NCBI RefSeq assembly: GCF_000622325.1
Contig: NZ_JASE01000005.1
Span: forward strand, 1,488,001-1,552,000
Length of the DNA: 64,000 bases
From: Sulfitobacter geojensis
GTDB taxonomy: Bacteria > Pseudomonadota > Alphaproteobacteria > Rhodobacterales > Rhodobacteraceae
Direction: 5' to 3'
This document shows, one piece after another, positions 1-9,885 of the stretch. Position numbers and translations under genes: made by a program. Each line of letters begins with the position of its first letter. The stretch's first letter is position 1. Below the pieces are notes generated by a model. It made no database searches. It was not told where the DNA came from and worked only from the letters and a program-made list of their open reading frames with translations.

Positions 1-696
1 AAACGCACCGTCAACCGGCCGATTCCCGCAGGCAAAGTCCAGCCGCGCGAAGCACTTGCGCTGGGCGTGGCGCTTTCAGGGATGGCCGTGATGATGCTGG
101 CGCTCAGTGCAAACCTGCTGGCTGCGGGCATGCTGCTGTTCACCATTCTGTTTTACGCCGTGTTTTACACCATGTGGCTGAAACGTGCGACGCCCCAAAA
201 TATCGTCATCGGCGGTGCCGCGGGGGCCTTCCCGCCGGTCATCGGCTGGATCATCGCCACCGGTAGTTTCTCGGTCGAGGCGTGGCTGATGTTCGCGCTG
301 ATCTTTATCTGGACACCACCGCATTTCTGGGCGCTGGCCCTGTTTATGCGCTCGGATTATGACGACGCTAATGTGCCGATGCTGACCGTGACCCACGGCC
401 GCCCCGCGACGCGCCGGCACATCCTTGGTTACACCGTTTTGCTGGCGTTCTTTGCCATTGCCACCGGGTTTACCGCGATTGGCGGCTATATCTACCTTAG
501 TTTTGCAATCGTATTGAACGTCCTGTTCCTGATCGGAGCCTACCGGATCTGGCAGCGCGACGAGGAGATGGCAGAAGCTGACAATTACGCGGTAGAGCGC
601 AAGTTTTTCCGTCTCTCGCTGTTCTACCTCTTCCTGCACTTCGGTGCGATTCTGATCGAAGCGACCCTGCGCCCCTACGGATTGGGAGGTTGGTAA
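1..696 (+). CDS. ctaB: Protoheme IX farnesyltransferase (heme O synthase), 5' end cut by the window
   Basis: The reading frame is open from base 1, so only the last 231 residues are present. It starts inside the R-T-x-x-R-P-I-P region typical of UbiA-type prenyltransferases (visible as KRTVNRPIPAG). The enzyme attaches a farnesyl group to heme B to give heme O for cytochrome oxidase and sits in the inner membrane. Several hydrophobic segments follow, with the family motif TPPHFWALAL near the middle. It heads a cytochrome oxidase assembly cluster (small membrane protein, ctaG, ctaE). Its TAA stop overlaps the ATG of the next gene by one base, so the genes are probably co-translated. The missing part is only the N-terminus. 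Confidence 0.93.
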   Translation, partial: KRTVNRPIPAGKVQPREALALGVALSGMAVMMLALSANLLAAGMLLFTILFYAVFYTMWLKRATPQNIVIGGAAGAFPPVIGWIIATGSFSVEAWLMFALIFIWTPPHFWALALFMRSDYDDANVPMLTVTHGRPATRRHILGYTVLLAFFAIATGFTAIGGYIYLSFAIVLNVLFLIGAYRIWQRDEEMAEADNYAVERKFFRLSLFYLFLHFGAILIEATLRPYGLGGW

Positions 697-887
697 TGTC
701 CTTGCGTGTTGAACATGAAATTCACGGCCGTCGTAAGGGCCGTAACGTGGGTGTTGGTCTGATGTTGGGGGCGTTTGTCGTTCTCGTCATGGTGCTAACC
801 TTTGTGAAAATCACCCAGATTGATTTTGCGACTGCTCCCGGCGCTGTTGGGCCGGCCAGCGGTACAACAGCTGAGGGTAACAACTGA
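696..887 (+). CDS. Small single-pass membrane protein of the cytochrome oxidase assembly cluster (CoxF-like)
   Basis: This 63-residue protein has a basic N-terminus (RVEHEIHGRRKGRN), one transmembrane helix at about residues 18-40, and a short tail outside. Proteins of this size and layout lie between ctaB and ctaG in many Rhodobacteraceae and are annotated as cytochrome oxidase assembly or CoxF-like; their biochemical role is not settled. The start is the ATG at 696, not the TTG two codons upstream, because a strong GGGAGG ribosome-binding site (684-689) lies at a good distance and the ATG overlaps the ctaB stop as TAATG. Its TGA overlaps the ATG of ctaG in the same way. Confidence 0.8.
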   Translation: MSLRVEHEIHGRRKGRNVGVGLMLGAFVVLVMVLTFVKITQIDFATAPGAVGPASGTTAEGNN

Positions 888-1462
888 TGGCTCTTTCCGG
901 TCCCGCCAAAACAGTCGCGCAAACCGTATCCCTTGTGGTGTTCATGGGCGCGATGGCATGGGCATCTGTCCCGTTTTACGACTGGTTCTGTCGTGTTACC
1001 GGTTTTGGCGGCGTGCCGGGGCAGGTGGATGTCGCGTCCGATGATATTCTGGAACAAACCATCAAAGTGCGCTTTGACGGCACATTGAACAACAACATGG
1101 GTTGGGAGTTCAAACCGGTTCAGCGCGAAATGGAACTGCGCATCGGTGAAACTGGGCTGGCTTTTTATGAGGCTTACAATCCAACGAGCCGCCCGATTGC
1201 CGGACAGGCCAGCTATAACGTGACGCCTTACGCCGCCGGTGCCTTTTTCGATAAAATCGACTGCTTCTGCTTTACCGAACAGGTGCTTGCCCCCGGTGAG
1301 CGCGTGCAAATGCCCGTCAGCTTTTTTGTTGATCCCGAAATCGTCAAAGATGACGATGGCAAGTATGTACACACCATAACTCTTTCCTATACATTCTATG
1401 AAATTGATCTGCCCGAGGGCTATGCAGCCCTCGACACGGATCGCCAAACCGACGTGAACTAA
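887..1462 (+). CDS. ctaG: Cytochrome c oxidase assembly protein CtaG/Cox11
   Basis: The 191-residue product is a Cox11-type copper chaperone that delivers copper to the CuB site of cytochrome oxidase subunit I. It has one N-terminal membrane helix at about residues 10-30 and a periplasmic beta-rich domain. The copper-binding CFCF motif is visible as DCFCFTEQ (Cys126 and Cys128), with a further cysteine at position 35. It starts on the ATG overlapping the stop of the upstream gene (TGATG) and sits directly before ctaE, the usual alphaproteobacterial order. Length and motifs fit the family. Confidence 0.95.
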   Translation: MALSGPAKTVAQTVSLVVFMGAMAWASVPFYDWFCRVTGFGGVPGQVDVASDDILEQTIKVRFDGTLNNNMGWEFKPVQREMELRIGETGLAFYEAYNPTSRPIAGQASYNVTPYAAGAFFDKIDCFCFTEQVLAPGERVQMPVSFFVDPEIVKDDDGKYVHTITLSYTFYEIDLPEGYAALDTDRQTDVN

Positions 1463-1497
1463 GCCAACCAGCCTTGACCAAAGAAGGACCGCCAGCC

Positions 1498-2307
1498 ATG
1501 GCCCATGCAAAGAACCACGATTACCACATTCTCGCGCCGTCCTCATGGCCCCTGCTGGGCTCATTGGCAGGTTTTGTCATGCTGTTTGGCGCCGTGTTGT
1601 GGATGCACGACGTCACGCCATTCCTGTTCCTCGGCGGTTTCGTCGCAACGCTTTACGTGATGTTTGGCTGGTGGCGCGAAGTTGTGATTGAAAGCCGTAT
1701 CGGCGATCACACACCGGTTGTGCGCATCGGCCTGCGCTATGGTTTCGTCCTGTTTATCATGTCCGAAGTTATGTTCTTCGTCGCGTGGTTCTGGACCTTC
1801 TTCAAACAAGCAATCTATCCGATGAACGAATACGCCGGTTCGGAATACGTGCCGCCGGTTTTTGACGCTGTAAACGCGTTCCACCTGCCGTTGATCAACA
1901 CCTTGGTCCTGCTGCTGTCAGGCTGTGCCGTGACATGGGCGCACCACGCTTTGGTGCATGAAAACAACCGCAAGGATCTGATCAGCGGTTTGGCCATCTC
2001 TATTGTGCTTGGTATCTTTTTCACCGCGCTGCAGGCTTATGAATACGCTGAACTGCTGTTGCACCACGACTGGACCTTTGGCGGCGACGCCTTCTTCTCG
2101 GCCTTCTTCATGGCTACGGGGTTCCACGGGATGCACGTTCTGATCGGGACAATCTTTCTGGCGGTCTGTCTGATCCGTGCCATGCGCGGCGACTTCACAC
2201 CTGAAAAGCACGTCGGCTTTGAGGCGGCAGCATGGTACTGGCACTTTGTTGACGTGGTATGGCTGTTCCTTTTCTTTGCCGTCTACATCTGGGGCGTCCC
2301 TTCCTAA
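1498..2307 (+). CDS. ctaE: Cytochrome c oxidase subunit III
   Basis: This is the 269-residue multi-pass subunit III of an aa3-type oxidase, with about seven hydrophobic helices. The conserved [15 protein letters not shown] stretch and the C-terminal [13 protein letters not shown] signature are both visible. I place the start at the ATG of 1498 ([11 protein letters not shown]) because AAGGA lies 9 bases upstream; a longer frame from a TTG at 1474 would add eight unsupported residues. It is the last gene of the assembly block and is followed by a clear terminator. Subunits I and II are not in the window. Confidence 0.96.
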   Translation: MAHAKNHDYHILAPSSWPLLGSLAGFVMLFGAVLWMHDVTPFLFLGGFVATLYVMFGWWREVVIESRIGDHTPVVRIGLRYGFVLFIMSEVMFFVAWFWTFFKQAIYPMNEYAGSEYVPPVFDAVNAFHLPLINTLVLLLSGCAVTWAHHALVHENNRKDLISGLAISIVLGIFFTALQAYEYAELLLHHDWTFGGDAFFSAFFMATGFHGMHVLIGTIFLAVCLIRAMRGDFTPEKHVGFEAAAWYWHFVDVVWLFLFFAVYIWGVPS

Positions 2308-2355
2308 GAGCCGCAGAAGTGGGGTTGCATCTGCACCCCTGATCCTTGAAAACCC

Positions 2356-2389
2356 AAAGCACGCGCAGCATTCGCTTCGCGTGCTTTTT
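2356..2389 (+). terminator. Rho-independent terminator after ctaE
   Basis: A 10-bp perfect stem (AAAGCACGCG at 2356-2365 with CGCGTGCTTT at 2378-2387) encloses a 12-base loop and runs into five Ts. It separates the ctaB-ctaE unit from surf1, which starts 17 bases later. Confidence 0.85.
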
Positions 2390-2406
2390 CGTATGCTCGA
2401 GTGTCT

Positions 2407-3084
2407 ATGAACCGCGCCTTGTTTCTTATCATTATCGGCCTTGGGGGCGTTGCCATACTCTGCGCTTTAGGCCTGTGGCAGGTGCAGCGTCTGGCCTGGA
2501 AACAGGGTGTGATCGCACAGATCGACGCACGTATTCATGCCACCCCTGTCGCCCTGCCAAAACTGCCCGATGCGAATGTTGACGCATACTTGCCGGTCAC
2601 TGCCGATGGCAGGCTGATCGGTGACACATTGCGCGTGCTGGTTTCGCAGAAAACCAAAGGGGCGGGTTACCGGTTGATCACAGCCTTTGAAAGCGAAGGG
2701 CGTCGGGTGCTGGTTGATCGCGGGTTTATCGCTGTTGATGCAGGCAATGTTGAAACACCGAACGCAGACATCACCGTCACCGGCAATCTGCAATGGCCAC
2801 AGGAAACCGATGGTTTCACGCCCGCGCCTGATACCGAAAACAACATCTGGTTTGCCCGCGACGTGCCCGCGATGGCGGCTGCGCTGAACGCTGAACCGCT
2901 ATTGATTGTGGCGCGTAAACTGACACCATCAGATCCGGCCGTTGCACCGTTTCCTGTCGACACCAGCCGCATCCCCAACGACCACTTGCAATATGCAATC
3001 ACCTGGTTCTCACTGGCCGCCATCTGGTTCGCCATGTCCGCCCTTTTCTTGCGCCGCCGTCGCGCCAACCTATCCGAAAGCTGA
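2407..3084 (+). CDS. SURF1 family protein (cytochrome oxidase biogenesis)
   Basis: The 225-residue protein has the SURF1 layout: an N-terminal membrane helix (about residues 5-22), a GLWQVQRLAWK stretch just after it, a periplasmic domain ending with NDHLQYAITWFSLA, and a second helix near the C-terminus. SURF1 proteins help insert heme a into subunit I. The ATG at 2407 (MNRALFL) is preferred, but a GTG two codons upstream cannot be excluded and no clear ribosome-binding site decides. Although it is functionally linked to the ctaB-ctaE genes, it lies beyond a terminator and 5 bases before thrC, so it may be transcribed with thrC or by read-through. Confidence 0.9.
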   Translation: MNRALFLIIIGLGGVAILCALGLWQVQRLAWKQGVIAQIDARIHATPVALPKLPDANVDAYLPVTADGRLIGDTLRVLVSQKTKGAGYRLITAFESEGRRVLVDRGFIAVDAGNVETPNADITVTGNLQWPQETDGFTPAPDTENNIWFARDVPAMAAALNAEPLLIVARKLTPSDPAVAPFPVDTSRIPNDHLQYAITWFSLAAIWFAMSALFLRRRRANLSES

Positions 3085-3089
3085 CCGAA

Positions 3090-4478
3090 ATGCGCTATAT
3101 CTCCACCCGCGGCAAAGCCCCCGCACTAAGTTTCGAAGACACCATGTTGACCGGCCTTGCCCGTGATGGCGGTCTATATGTTCCCGAAGAAATTCCGACG
3201 CTGACACGCGACCAGATCGCAGCGATGGCAGGGCAGTCTTACGAAGAAACCGCCTTTACAGTCATGCGCCCTTTCATTGGCGATACTTTTACGGATGCCG
3301 AATTTCGCGAATTGATCGCCGATGCCTATGGTGGCTTCGGTCATGCGGCACGCGCCCCCTTGGTGCAACTTGCGCCCAATCATTTCCTGCTGGAGCTGTT
3401 CCACGGACCCACTTTGGCGTTCAAAGATTTCGCCATGCAGCTGATCGGCCAGATGTTTCAGAAAGCGCTGGGGCGCAAAGATGCACGGGTGACCATCGTC
3501 GGCGCGACCTCCGGTGACACCGGTTCTGCCGCGATCGAGGCGTTTCGCGGCCTTGATAATGTTGACGTCTTTATCCTGTATCCGCATGGCCGCGTCAGCG
3601 ATGTGCAGCGCCGCCAGATGACGACACCAACAGAATCAAACGTGCATGCCCTCGCGATCGACGGTGATTTTGACGACTGTCAGGCGCGTCTCAAGGATAT
3701 GTTCAACGACTTCGATTTCCGCGATAGCGTGAAACTTGCGGGGGTGAACTCGATCAACTGGGGCCGCGTTCTGGCGCAGGTCGTCTATTATTTCTCTTCC
3801 GCCGTGTCGCTTGGTGCGCCCGCGCGCGAGGTCAGCTTTACCGTGCCGACCGGCAACTTCGGCGATATCTTCGCGGGCTACATAGCGAAACGCATGGGCT
3901 TGCCGATCAAGGATCTGGTGGTCGCGACGAACCAGAACGACATTCTGGATCGCTGCCTGAAAGGGCAGGGCTATCACAAGGGCACTGTCGAACCCTCGAT
4001 CAGCCCGTCGATGGATATTCAGGTCAGCTCCAACTTCGAACGCGCCTTGTTCGACGCTTACGGGCGCGATGGCAATGCGGTTGCGCAGTTGATGGACGAG
4101 TTGGGGCAGGGCGGGTTTGACATCAGCCAAGGGGCGATGCAGGCGTTGCAGGATATCTATACCTCAGGGCGCGCGACCGAAGCGGAAACCAGCGCGACGA
4201 TAACCCGCGCCTTGAAAACCAGTGGCGAACTCTTGTGCCCGCATTCAGCGGTCGGGGTGAAAGTGGCCGATGAGCAGCGCGAAAAGGCCACCCCGATGAT
4301 TACCCTCGCCACCGCGCATCCGGCGAAGTTCCCCGACGCGGTCGAAGCCGCCAGCGGCATCCGCCCGCCCTTGCCGCCCCGCATGGCCGATCTGTTTGAA
4401 CGCGACGAACGTGTCACCCGCGTGGCCAACGATCTTGACGCATTAAAATCACATATCAAAGGGGCGCTTGGTCTATGA
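3090..4478 (+). CDS. thrC: Threonine synthase
   Basis: The 462-residue PLP enzyme converts O-phosphohomoserine to threonine and phosphate. It begins with MRYISTRGKAPALSFEDT, the typical start of this long-chain subfamily. The PLP lysine is Lys112 in PTLAFKDFA, and the phosphate-binding region GATSGDTGSAA and the PTGNFGD loop are visible. Length matches the proteobacterial/yeast type. It starts 5 bases after surf1, and its stop overlaps the ATG of the M16 peptidase gene (ATGA). Confidence 0.96.
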   Translation: MRYISTRGKAPALSFEDTMLTGLARDGGLYVPEEIPTLTRDQIAAMAGQSYEETAFTVMRPFIGDTFTDAEFRELIADAYGGFGHAARAPLVQLAPNHFLLELFHGPTLAFKDFAMQLIGQMFQKALGRKDARVTIVGATSGDTGSAAIEAFRGLDNVDVFILYPHGRVSDVQRRQMTTPTESNVHALAIDGDFDDCQARLKDMFNDFDFRDSVKLAGVNSINWGRVLAQVVYYFSSAVSLGAPAREVSFTVPTGNFGDIFAGYIAKRMGLPIKDLVVATNQNDILDRCLKGQGYHKGTVEPSISPSMDIQVSSNFERALFDAYGRDGNAVAQLMDELGQGGFDISQGAMQALQDIYTSGRATEAETSATITRALKTSGELLCPHSAVGVKVADEQREKATPMITLATAHPAKFPDAVEAASGIRPPLPPRMADLFERDERVTRVANDLDALKSHIKGALGL

Positions 4479-5737
4479 GCCTGAACGAACACCGCCTCTC
4501 GAACGGCTTTCGCATTGTAACCGAACATATGCCGGGGCTTGCCTCTGCCTCTATCGGGGTTTGGGTCTCTGCCGGGGGGCGTCACGAAACGCCGCAACAA
4601 AACGGTATCGCGCATTTTCTCGAACACATGGCGTTCAAAGGGACGGCGAAACGGACCTCCCTGCAAATCGCCGAAGCGATCGAGGATGTGGGCGGGTATA
4701 TCAACGCCTATACCAGCCGCGAAGTGACGGCCTATTACGTGCGGGTGCTGGAAAACGATGTGGCGCTTGGGCTGGATGTGATCGCGGATATTCTGCGCAA
4801 TCCTGTGTTGGACCCGAACGAGATCGAAGTTGAACGCGGCGTTATCCTACAAGAAATCGGTCAGGCGCTGGATACACCGGATGATGTGATTTTTGACTGG
4901 CTTCAGGAACAGGCCTATCCCGGTCAACCTTTGGGGCGTACCATTCTTGGGCCTTCGGAACGGGTGTCGAATTTTGACCGCAGCGATTTGCAGGGCTTTA
5001 TCAAAGATCACTACGGTCCCGAACAAATGATCCTGTCTGCCGCAGGGGCGGTGGATCACGACGAGATCGTGAAACTGGCCGAAGAACTGTTTGGTGACAT
5101 GCCTGCCAAGCCGCTGTTCCAGATGGATGTCGCCTCCTTCAAGGGGGGTGAAGTGCGCCAGAACAAGGCGTTGGAACAGGCGCATTTCGCGCTTGGTTTT
5201 GAATCGCCGGGGTATCGCGCAGATGACATCTATGTGGCGCAGATTTACGCATCCGCCCTTGGCGGCGGCATGTCTTCGCGCCTGTTTCAGGAGATCCGCG
5301 AAAACCGCGGGCTGTGTTATACGATTTTTGCCCAAGCGGGCGCACATGCCGATACCGGTATGATGACGATCTATGCGGGGACGTCGGCGGAACAACTGCC
5401 CGAACTTGCGAATATCACCATCGACGAGATGAAGCGGGCGGCCACCGATATGTCACCCGCCGAAGTCGCCCGCGCGCGCGCGCAGATGAAAGCAGGCCTG
5501 TTGATGGGATTGGAAAGCCCGTCAAACCGCGCGGAACGTCTGGCACGGTTGATCCAGATTTGGGACCGCATTCCGTCGCTTAAGGAAACCATTGAAAAGA
5601 TCGACGCGGTGACAACGGGGGATGTGCGCGATCTCGCGCAGCGTATGGCTGCGGATGCGCCTGCGGCCCTTGCGCTTTATGGTCCTGTCGACGCGGCACC
5701 GGGGCTGCTTGCCCTACAGGAGCGCCGCGCCGCCTGA
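4475..5737 (+). CDS. M16 family zinc metallopeptidase (processing-peptidase-like)
   Basis: The 420-residue protein carries the inverted zinc motif HFLEH (His47, Glu50, His51) followed by the usual downstream glutamates, and a C-terminal M16 half with LGGGMSSRLFQEIRE. It belongs to the single-chain PqqL/mitochondrial-processing-peptidase-beta-like group that is almost always next to thrC in Rhodobacteraceae. The physiological substrate is unknown. No signal peptide is seen, so it is probably cytosolic. It overlaps thrC by 4 bases and the following GNAT gene by one base (TGATG). Confidence 0.92.
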   Translation: MSLNEHRLSNGFRIVTEHMPGLASASIGVWVSAGGRHETPQQNGIAHFLEHMAFKGTAKRTSLQIAEAIEDVGGYINAYTSREVTAYYVRVLENDVALGLDVIADILRNPVLDPNEIEVERGVILQEIGQALDTPDDVIFDWLQEQAYPGQPLGRTILGPSERVSNFDRSDLQGFIKDHYGPEQMILSAAGAVDHDEIVKLAEELFGDMPAKPLFQMDVASFKGGEVRQNKALEQAHFALGFESPGYRADDIYVAQIYASALGGGMSSRLFQEIRENRGLCYTIFAQAGAHADTGMMTIYAGTSAEQLPELANITIDEMKRAATDMSPAEVARARAQMKAGLLMGLESPSNRAERLARLIQIWDRIPSLKETIEKIDAVTTGDVRDLAQRMAADAPAALALYGPVDAAPGLLALQERRAA

Positions 5738-6321
5738 TGCTGCTGCTCAAACGCAAACTCAGGATCGAAACAGAGCGGCTCACGCTGCGGCCGCCGGTTC
5801 ATTCCGACTTTCGCAGCTGGACTGCATTGCGGTCCCACAGCCGGGCCTTTCTGACCAAATGGGAACCGGTTTGGGCTAACGATCATCTGTCACGCAAAGC
5901 GTTCACCAATCGGGTCTACTGGGCGCAGCGGTCGGTCAGCAGTGGCACGGCGTTGCCTCTGTTTCTGGTCCGCCGCAAGGACAACACCTTGATGGGCGCG
6001 ATTACGCTGGACAATATCCGGCGCGGACCGGCGCAATCGGGTTCTTTGGGGTATTGGACGGGCGAACCCTTTGCGCGCCAAGGGTATATGCGCGAGGCGA
6101 TCCATGCGGTGGTGCATCAGGCGTTCACGCGAATGGACCTGAGCAGGATCGAGGCCGCCTGCCTGCCCGAAAACGCCGCGTCGCGCGGGTTGTTGGAAAA
6201 GACCGGTTTCAAATATGAAGGTGTCGCGCAAAGCTATCTGCAGATCGACGGGCGCTGGCGGACCCATGTCCTTTATGCGGCGCTGCGCAGTGACCGGCGC
6301 GGCAAAACGGATGTCGGCTGA
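5737..6321 (+). CDS. GNAT N-acetyltransferase, RimJ/RimL type
   Basis: The 194-residue protein opens with ETERLTLRPP and has the acetyl-CoA-binding segment GYMREA followed by the C-terminal RIEAACLPENAASRGLLEKTG signature, seen in RimJ-like acetyltransferases that act on protein N-termini. The target here is unknown. Its start codon overlaps the stop of the M16 gene, so it closes the surf1-thrC-M16 unit. A gap of 79 bases without a convincing stem-loop follows. Confidence 0.88.
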   Translation: MLLLKRKLRIETERLTLRPPVHSDFRSWTALRSHSRAFLTKWEPVWANDHLSRKAFTNRVYWAQRSVSSGTALPLFLVRRKDNTLMGAITLDNIRRGPAQSGSLGYWTGEPFARQGYMREAIHAVVHQAFTRMDLSRIEAACLPENAASRGLLEKTGFKYEGVAQSYLQIDGRWRTHVLYAALRSDRRGKTDVG

Positions 6322-6400
6322 GCAGGCTCTCCCCGACGTGTGAACTCAACGCGTGACCTGATGCGATCTTGTGGTAGCCTCATGAACAGGAGGTGTCCCG

Positions 6401-7219
6401 ATGATCCGTTCAGTTTTATTGCTGCTCTTGTTCTTCCCCGCAACCCTATGGGCGCAGGACCGTACGCCAAGCCATTGCATCGCCTTGGCACAGGCTACGG
6501 ATGGCATTGACTATGTCGTTCCTGCCAGCCTTCCCGAAGTCGCCCGCGAAAACGTTTATCTGCATTACATTAACCACGCATCATTCCTGATACGCAGTCA
6601 TGGCGGATTGAATATGGTGACAGATTTCACCGGCTTCACCGGCACCCTGCCGTTCACCCCTGATGTGGTCACAATGAACCACGCCCATGACACCCATTGG
6701 ACAGCCTTTCCCGATCCCGCGATCCCGCATGCCCTGCAAGGGTGGGGGGAATTCGGCGTTGGCATCACCCATCGTCTTGATCTGGGCGAGGTGTTGGTCC
6801 GCAATGTCTCGACCGACATTCGCTCGCAGTTTTCCGGGATAGAGAAAAAGGGCAATTCGATATTTGTGTTCGAAATGGCGGGGTTGTGTATCGGACATCT
6901 GGGCCATTTGCATCACGCGCCCGATGCTGCGCAATATGCAGCACTGGGGCGGCTCGATGTGGTGATGGCCCCTGTTGATGGGGGCTATACGCTGGACCAA
7001 GCCACCATGATCACTGTCTTAAAACGGCTCAAATCCTCGATCGTGATCCCGATGCACTGGTTTTCCGGTTTCGCGCTGGATGATTTTCTGACTGGTATGC
7101 AGGGCGACTTTTCCGTGGTTGAGGTCGGCGGTCCGTCCCTGACGGTGTCCTTGCACAATCTGCCGTCGCGCCCGACGATCATGGTACTGCGACCCGAATA
7201 TATTAATGTTGCCCGCTAA
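6401..7219 (+). CDS. Exported MBL-fold (UlaG-like) metallo-hydrolase
   Basis: The 272-residue protein has a clear signal peptide (MIRSVLLLLLFFPATLWAQ, cleavage after about residue 19). The mature part looks like the UlaG-type branch of the metallo-beta-lactamase fold: HASFLIRS near the start, a metal site MNHAHDTHW, then GHLGHLHH, DVVMAPVDGG and a late IPMHWF. That pattern predicts a periplasmic zinc or manganese hydrolase, but no substrate can be named. A canonical AGGAGG ribosome-binding site (6390-6395) precedes the ATG, and the gene looks monocistronic. Confidence 0.82.
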   Translation: MIRSVLLLLLFFPATLWAQDRTPSHCIALAQATDGIDYVVPASLPEVARENVYLHYINHASFLIRSHGGLNMVTDFTGFTGTLPFTPDVVTMNHAHDTHWTAFPDPAIPHALQGWGEFGVGITHRLDLGEVLVRNVSTDIRSQFSGIEKKGNSIFVFEMAGLCIGHLGHLHHAPDAAQYAALGRLDVVMAPVDGGYTLDQATMITVLKRLKSSIVIPMHWFSGFALDDFLTGMQGDFSVVEVGGPSLTVSLHNLPSRPTIMVLRPEYINVAR

Positions 7220-7257
7220 GGACTTGCATCTTTTGGGATCTCGCATGATCAAGAGAT

Positions 7258-8673
7258 ATGACATTAAATTCCGCTGACACCGCCTTTCGTGACCGCCTTG
7301 CTGGCGTCCTGCCGGATGACATCTTTCGCGCAGCTGACGCACGTTATCTGGAAGAACCCCGTGGACGATACGCAGGCCAGCAGGCTTTGCTGGCCTTGCC
7401 GCGCACCGCTCAAGAGGTATCTACCCTGATCCGACACGCACAGGACGCCCGGGTTGGTGTCGTGCCCTATGGCGGGGGCACGGGGTTGGTCGGCGGGCAG
7501 GTGGCCCCGGACGGGCCCGCACCGCTGATCCTGTCGCTTGAGCGGATGAACAGCGTACGCGATGTCCTTCCCGACGAAAACGTGCTGGTTGCCGAAGCCG
7601 GCGTCATTCTGGCGGATGTTCAGGCTGCGGCAGAAGCGGTCGAGCGCTTGTTTCCGCTGTCCCTGGCAGCGGAAGGCTCCGCGCGGATTGGTGGCAATCT
7701 GGCGACAAACGCAGGGGGCACAGGCGTGTTGCGGTATGGCAATGCGCGCGATCTGTGTCTGGGGCTTGAGGCGGTATGGCCGGACGGTCAAATCTGGAAC
7801 GGGCTGACGCGTTTGCGCAAGAATAACACGGGTTATGATCTGCGCCATCTGTTGATCGGGGCCGAGGGGACATTGGGCGTGATCACAGCAGCGGCGTTGA
7901 AACTGTTTCCGAAACCTGCCCGCTCCGGTACAGCGCTGATGGTCGTGCAAAGCCCGCGCGCAGCTCTTGATCTGCTGTCTTTGGCCAAAGCGCAGCTGGG
8001 CGAGATGATCAGCGCATTCGAACTGATCCACAGGCAGGGCTTTGAATTCCTGACGGAAACCCTGCCCGAGGTGCGCCATCCTTTCGCGACGGCACCGGAA
8101 TGGTGTGTTTTGATCGATGTCGGCCTCAGCGGGGATCTTGACCCGTCAGAGGCATTGGAAACCCTATTTGCCGCAGCGCATGAGGCGGGGCTGGTCGACG
8201 ACGGGTTGATCGCGCAGAACGAAGCGCAGTCAGTGGATTTCTGGAACATCCGCGAAATGATCCCGGAGGCGAACCGCCTTATCGGTTCCGTATCCAGCCA
8301 CGATATCTCTGTCCCGCTTGGCGCCATTCCCGATTTCATTCGCAAGGCTGGTGAAACGCTGGCCCGTATCGGTGATTTCCGCATCAATTGTTTCGGCCAT
8401 GTGGGGGATGGGAACCTGCATTACAATGTCTTTCCGGTCAAAGGAAAATCCCGCCTTGATTACGAGCCCCAAAGGACCGCAATCAAGACTGCTGTGCATG
8501 ATCTGGTTCAAGAGATGGGCGGTTCCTTTAGCGCCGAGCATGGTATCGGGCGCCTGAAACGCGGGGATCTTGAAACCTACGGTGATGTGGCAAAACTCTC
8601 CGCGATGCGGGCCATCAAATCTGCACTGGACCCCGCCGGCATCATGAACCCGGGTGCCGTGCTAAACGGCTAG
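7258..8673 (+). CDS. FAD-linked oxidase of the GlcD/D-lactate dehydrogenase family
   Basis: The 471-residue protein has an N-terminal PCMH-type FAD domain ([14 protein letters not shown], then [14 protein letters not shown]) and the C-terminal cap with the metal-binding [14 protein letters not shown] and [12 protein letters not shown]. This is the layout of D-2-hydroxyacid dehydrogenases (D-lactate, glycolate or D-2-hydroxyglutarate). Glycolate oxidase would need GlcE and GlcF, which are absent, so D-lactate or D-2-hydroxyglutarate is more likely. Its stop overlaps the stop of the convergent apt gene by 4 bases. Confidence 0.88.
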   Translation: MTLNSADTAFRDRLAGVLPDDIFRAADARYLEEPRGRYAGQQALLALPRTAQEVSTLIRHAQDARVGVVPYGGGTGLVGGQVAPDGPAPLILSLERMNSVRDVLPDENVLVAEAGVILADVQAAAEAVERLFPLSLAAEGSARIGGNLATNAGGTGVLRYGNARDLCLGLEAVWPDGQIWNGLTRLRKNNTGYDLRHLLIGAEGTLGVITAAALKLFPKPARSGTALMVVQSPRAALDLLSLAKAQLGEMISAFELIHRQGFEFLTETLPEVRHPFATAPEWCVLIDVGLSGDLDPSEALETLFAAAHEAGLVDDGLIAQNEAQSVDFWNIREMIPEANRLIGSVSSHDISVPLGAIPDFIRKAGETLARIGDFRINCFGHVGDGNLHYNVFPVKGKSRLDYEPQRTAIKTAVHDLVQEMGGSFSAEHGIGRLKRGDLETYGDVAKLSAMRAIKSALDPAGIMNPGAVLNG

Positions 8674-9200
8674 AGCCCGTCGAATTCGCACAATACGTTG
8701 ACTTCCATCCCCATGGCTTCCAACTTTTTGCGGCCGCCAAGTTCTGGCAGGTCAATGATAAAGGACGTCGAAACGATTTCGCCGCCCAGACGTTCGACCA
8801 GTTTGATGCCAGCCGCGGCCGTGCCTCCGGTGGCTAGCAGGTCGTCAACCACCAGAATTTTCTCACCCGGTTGGATGGCGTCGTCGTGGATTTCTACAAT
8901 CGCCTCACCATACTCCAGCGTATAGGCTTCGGAAATAACCGCACCGGGCAGCTTGCCCTTTTTGCGGATGGGCACGAACCCGACGGAAAGTTGGTGCGCG
9001 ATCGCTCCGCCAAGGATGAAACCGCGCGCCTCGAGGCCTACAACCTTGTCGATTTCGATGCCAGCATAGGGGTGCAACATCAGATCAATCGCCATACGAA
9101 ACCCGCGCGGATCAGCGAACAGCGTGGTGACATCGCGAAACATGATTCCTTCGTGCGGGAAATCAACAATGGTACGGATGTAATCTTCGATCTTTTTCAT
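8670..9200 (-). CDS. apt: Adenine phosphoribosyltransferase
   Basis: The 176-residue enzyme salvages adenine to AMP using PRPP. The PRPP motif is visible as [15 protein letters not shown], and the start [19 protein letters not shown] is typical of the family. A longer frame upstream adds 25 low-complexity residues and overlaps the neighbouring exporter gene; the ATG at 9200 gives the normal family length. It overlaps the LysE-family gene upstream by an ATGA, so the two are probably co-transcribed. Confidence 0.95.
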   Translation of the reverse strand: MKKIEDYIRTIVDFPHEGIMFRDVTTLFADPRGFRMAIDLMLHPYAGIEIDKVVGLEARGFILGGAIAHQLSVGFVPIRKKGKLPGAVISEAYTLEYGEAIVEIHDDAIQPGEKILVVDDLLATGGTAAAGIKLVERLGGEIVSTSFIIDLPELGGRKKLEAMGMEVNVLCEFDGL

Positions 9201-9826
9201 GTGGTGCTCCGGCGTAGGGTGGCGGTCAGGATGCCCATAGTGACCAGGGCCGCCCCGCCTGCGCGGGTGATCCATGTGATGACGATCGGGCGGTCGATGA
9301 TGCGGCGCAAACGGTCCGCGAGCAGCGCATAAGCCAAAGCGTTCAGCGCGGCAAGGCTGACGAAGGTGGCGATCAGAATGGCAAATTGCGGCAATAGCGG
9401 CGCATTGGGCGACAGGAACTGCGGCACAAAGGCGATGAAAAAGGCGATGGATTTCGGGTTCAATGCGGTAACTGCGGCGGCATGGCCAAAGACGTGTCTG
9501 CCTGTGATGTCAGTGCTTTGCGGCAGGGACATGCTACCGGACGGGGCAGAGCGCAGCTGTTTGATCCCCAGCCAGACGAGATAGACGGCACCGACCCATT
9601 TCAACGCAGTGAACAGTGTGGCCGACGTCAGGACCAACGCGCCTAGACCGGCGAGTGATGCTGTCATAGCCACCAGATCCCCCAAGGCGACACCGGCGGC
9701 GGAGGCAACGGCGACGGAACGCCCCTTGCTCAGCGCGTAGCTCAGCACCAGTAAAACTGTGGGGCCGGGGATCAGCAACAGGACGATAGACGCGGCGACG
9801 AATGTAAGCCAAAGGTCAAAAGGCAT
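9197..9826 (-). CDS. LysE/RhtB family amino-acid exporter
   Basis: The 209-residue inner-membrane protein has about six hydrophobic segments and the family signature [17 protein letters not shown] near the N-terminus, followed by GVALGD and the mid-protein [17 protein letters not shown]. LysE/RhtB proteins export amino acids or homoserine lactones; substrate cannot be assigned. It overlaps apt by 4 bases (ATGA). Confidence 0.88.
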   Translation of the reverse strand: MPFDLWLTFVAASIVLLLIPGPTVLLVLSYALSKGRSVAVASAAGVALGDLVAMTASLAGLGALVLTSATLFTALKWVGAVYLVWLGIKQLRSAPSGSMSLPQSTDITGRHVFGHAAAVTALNPKSIAFFIAFVPQFLSPNAPLLPQFAILIATFVSLAALNALAYALLADRLRRIIDRPIVITWITRAGGAALVTMGILTATLRRSTT

Positions 9827-9885
9827 CGGGACTCCTGAAAGTTATCGTATCACGAAAGACAGCAACGCCCCCTGAACACAAGGGG